Source of the DNA: Aquarana catesbeiana
Taxonomy: Eukaryota; Chordata; Amphibia; Anura; Ranidae
Direction: 5' to 3'
NCBI RefSeq assembly: GCF_042186555.1
Contig: NC_133336.1
Location: forward strand, 37,932,338-37,996,337
Length of the DNA: 64,000 bases
The notes below the pieces were generated by a model that was not told the origin of the DNA, searched no databases, and saw nothing but the letters and a program-made list of their open reading frames with translations. Position numbers and translations under genes: made by a program. Shown one piece after another: positions 63,122 through 64,000 of the stretch (the first letter of the stretch is position 1; each line of letters starts with the position of its first letter).

Positions 63122-63606
63122 CCTCTTCACGCCAACCATAGGCAAATATGCAGCCCCACTGCACTGGGCTTTTTTCCATGGGGCCGCATATTTGCCTATC
63201 TCCCTTTGTGCGGTGAGTGCGCCTCCCACGGCATGCCCCCAGCACAGAGACCGGGGTCTCACCGAGAGCCCCGGGCCCTGTCCTAACGATCGAACGTCCA
63301 ATTCCAGGTCACCTGATCAGTGTGATAGCCTCTTGGCTATCACAGTGATCAATCACCGTGAAGCCCGCCCCAATGTTTTCTGTCTCTTTGAATGGACAAG
63401 AGGGATACATTGCATCACTCTCTGTCCTTGCAGAGATAGAAAAAAAAAGTGTGTGTAGAATAGAAAAAACTAAATAAATAATTTAAAATAAATTAAAAAA
63501 AAAATACCTAGATCAAGGTTTGATCTAGGTCAGTGCCAAGGTTAGTGTTTGGTTCAAGGTCAGGGTCAAAGGTCAGGGTCAGTGTTTTTTGAACAGGATT
63601 TTTTTT
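63122..63606. other. TTAA-bounded segment, family uncertain
   Basis: Bounded by TTAA at 63118-63121 and 63607-63610. 63130-63205 contains ATAGGCAAATATGCAGCCCC and its inverse GGGGCCGCATATTTGCCTAT. 63530-63585 has GGTCAGGGTCAA repeats. Possibly a piggyBac-type MITE. Confidence 0.45.
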
Positions 63607-63610
63607 TTAA

Positions 63611-64000
63611 CCACTTCAGCCCCAGAAGGTTTTACCCCTTTCCTGACCAGAGCACTTTTTACAATTTGGCACTGCGTCTCTTTAACTAGTAATTGCCCAA
63701 TCATGCAATGCTGTACCCAAACGAAATTTGCGCCCATTTTTTCCCACAAATAGAGCTTTCTTTTGGTGGTATTTGATCACCTCTGCGGTTTTAAATTTTT
63801 GTGCTATAAACAAAAAAAGAGCGACATATTTGAAAAAAAAAATAATTTTTTTACTTTTTGCTATAATACATATCCCCAAAAATGTTTTAAAAAACAAATT
63901 TCTTCATCAGTTTAGGCCAATATATATTCTTCCATATTACCATATCATACCATATTTTTGGTAAGAAAAAATCAGAATAAGCATATATTGATTGGTTTGC
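63611..64000 (+). mobile_element. TTAA-type 1-kb repeat, runs off the window
   Basis: TTAA (63607-63610) followed by CCACTTCAGCCCCAGAAGG and the same order as 30096-31048 as far as ATTGATTGGTTTGC at the window end. Confidence 0.7.

Overview
The window is repeat-dense vertebrate nuclear DNA with no bacterial features. Nearly everything recognisable is a transposable element or tandem repeat. The mix (Tc1, hAT, Harbinger-type and TTAA-flanked DNA elements, Penelope-like retroelements, L2/CR1-type LINE ends, solo LTRs and many hairpin MITEs) is what large anuran genomes look like. The repeat families remind me of ranoid frogs, but no species can be named from sequence alone. I found no complete host gene. 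One possible terminal exon of an unrecognised gene lies near 27.3 kb.

Layout: (1) 1-8083 is most of an autonomous hAT transposon. It has short 5' repeats, a nearly intact BED-finger transposase (3513-6545), 3' tandem repeats and a 3' end that stops in the TIR GCTCATCCCTA. A 2.9-kb palindromic relative with the same TIR (402-3319) is inserted in its 5' part with a perfect 8-bp duplication. The hAT element itself sits in a telomere-like minisatellite (8084-9118). (2) 9.8-11.5 kb is a Tc1 element with a broken transposase. (3) 12.1-15.2 kb is an old solo LTR carrying two nested insertions; a younger solo LTR of the same family lies at 40289-41280. (4) 16-24 kb and 29-39 kb are stacks of MITEs (TTAA, TWA and other target-site types) and a duplicated Penelope-like remnant (31.7-33.1 kb). 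(5) 24.8-27 kb holds two more Tc1 remnants, then microsatellites and a 43-bp minisatellite. (6) 42.6-44.5 kb is a fourth Tc1 element. (7) 45.9-56.9 kb is a Penelope-like element with an open 792-codon RT/GIY-YIG frame. It lies at the centre of a near-identical inverted repeat with 3.4-kb arms. (8) 58.4-60.3 kb is a 53-bp minisatellite split by a CR1-like LINE end. (9) 61-63 kb has further Penelope-like terminal units and MITEs.

Two themes connect the window. First, several Penelope-like terminal repeats of different families share one layout: a hammerhead-ribozyme-like core (TGANGA, hairpin, GAAAC, ACGCGT-type closing loop), then AATAAA, then a GTCCA-N8-GGTAAG box resembling a 5' splice site, then the 3' end. 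They often occur as outward-facing inverted pairs. Second, insertions can be ordered in time because target duplications were read directly (8 bp for hAT, TA for Tc1, TWA for Harbinger-like, TTAA for piggyBac-like, 4 bp for LTRs, 14-19 bp for Penelope-like). All family names are by motif recognition; no database search was possible.
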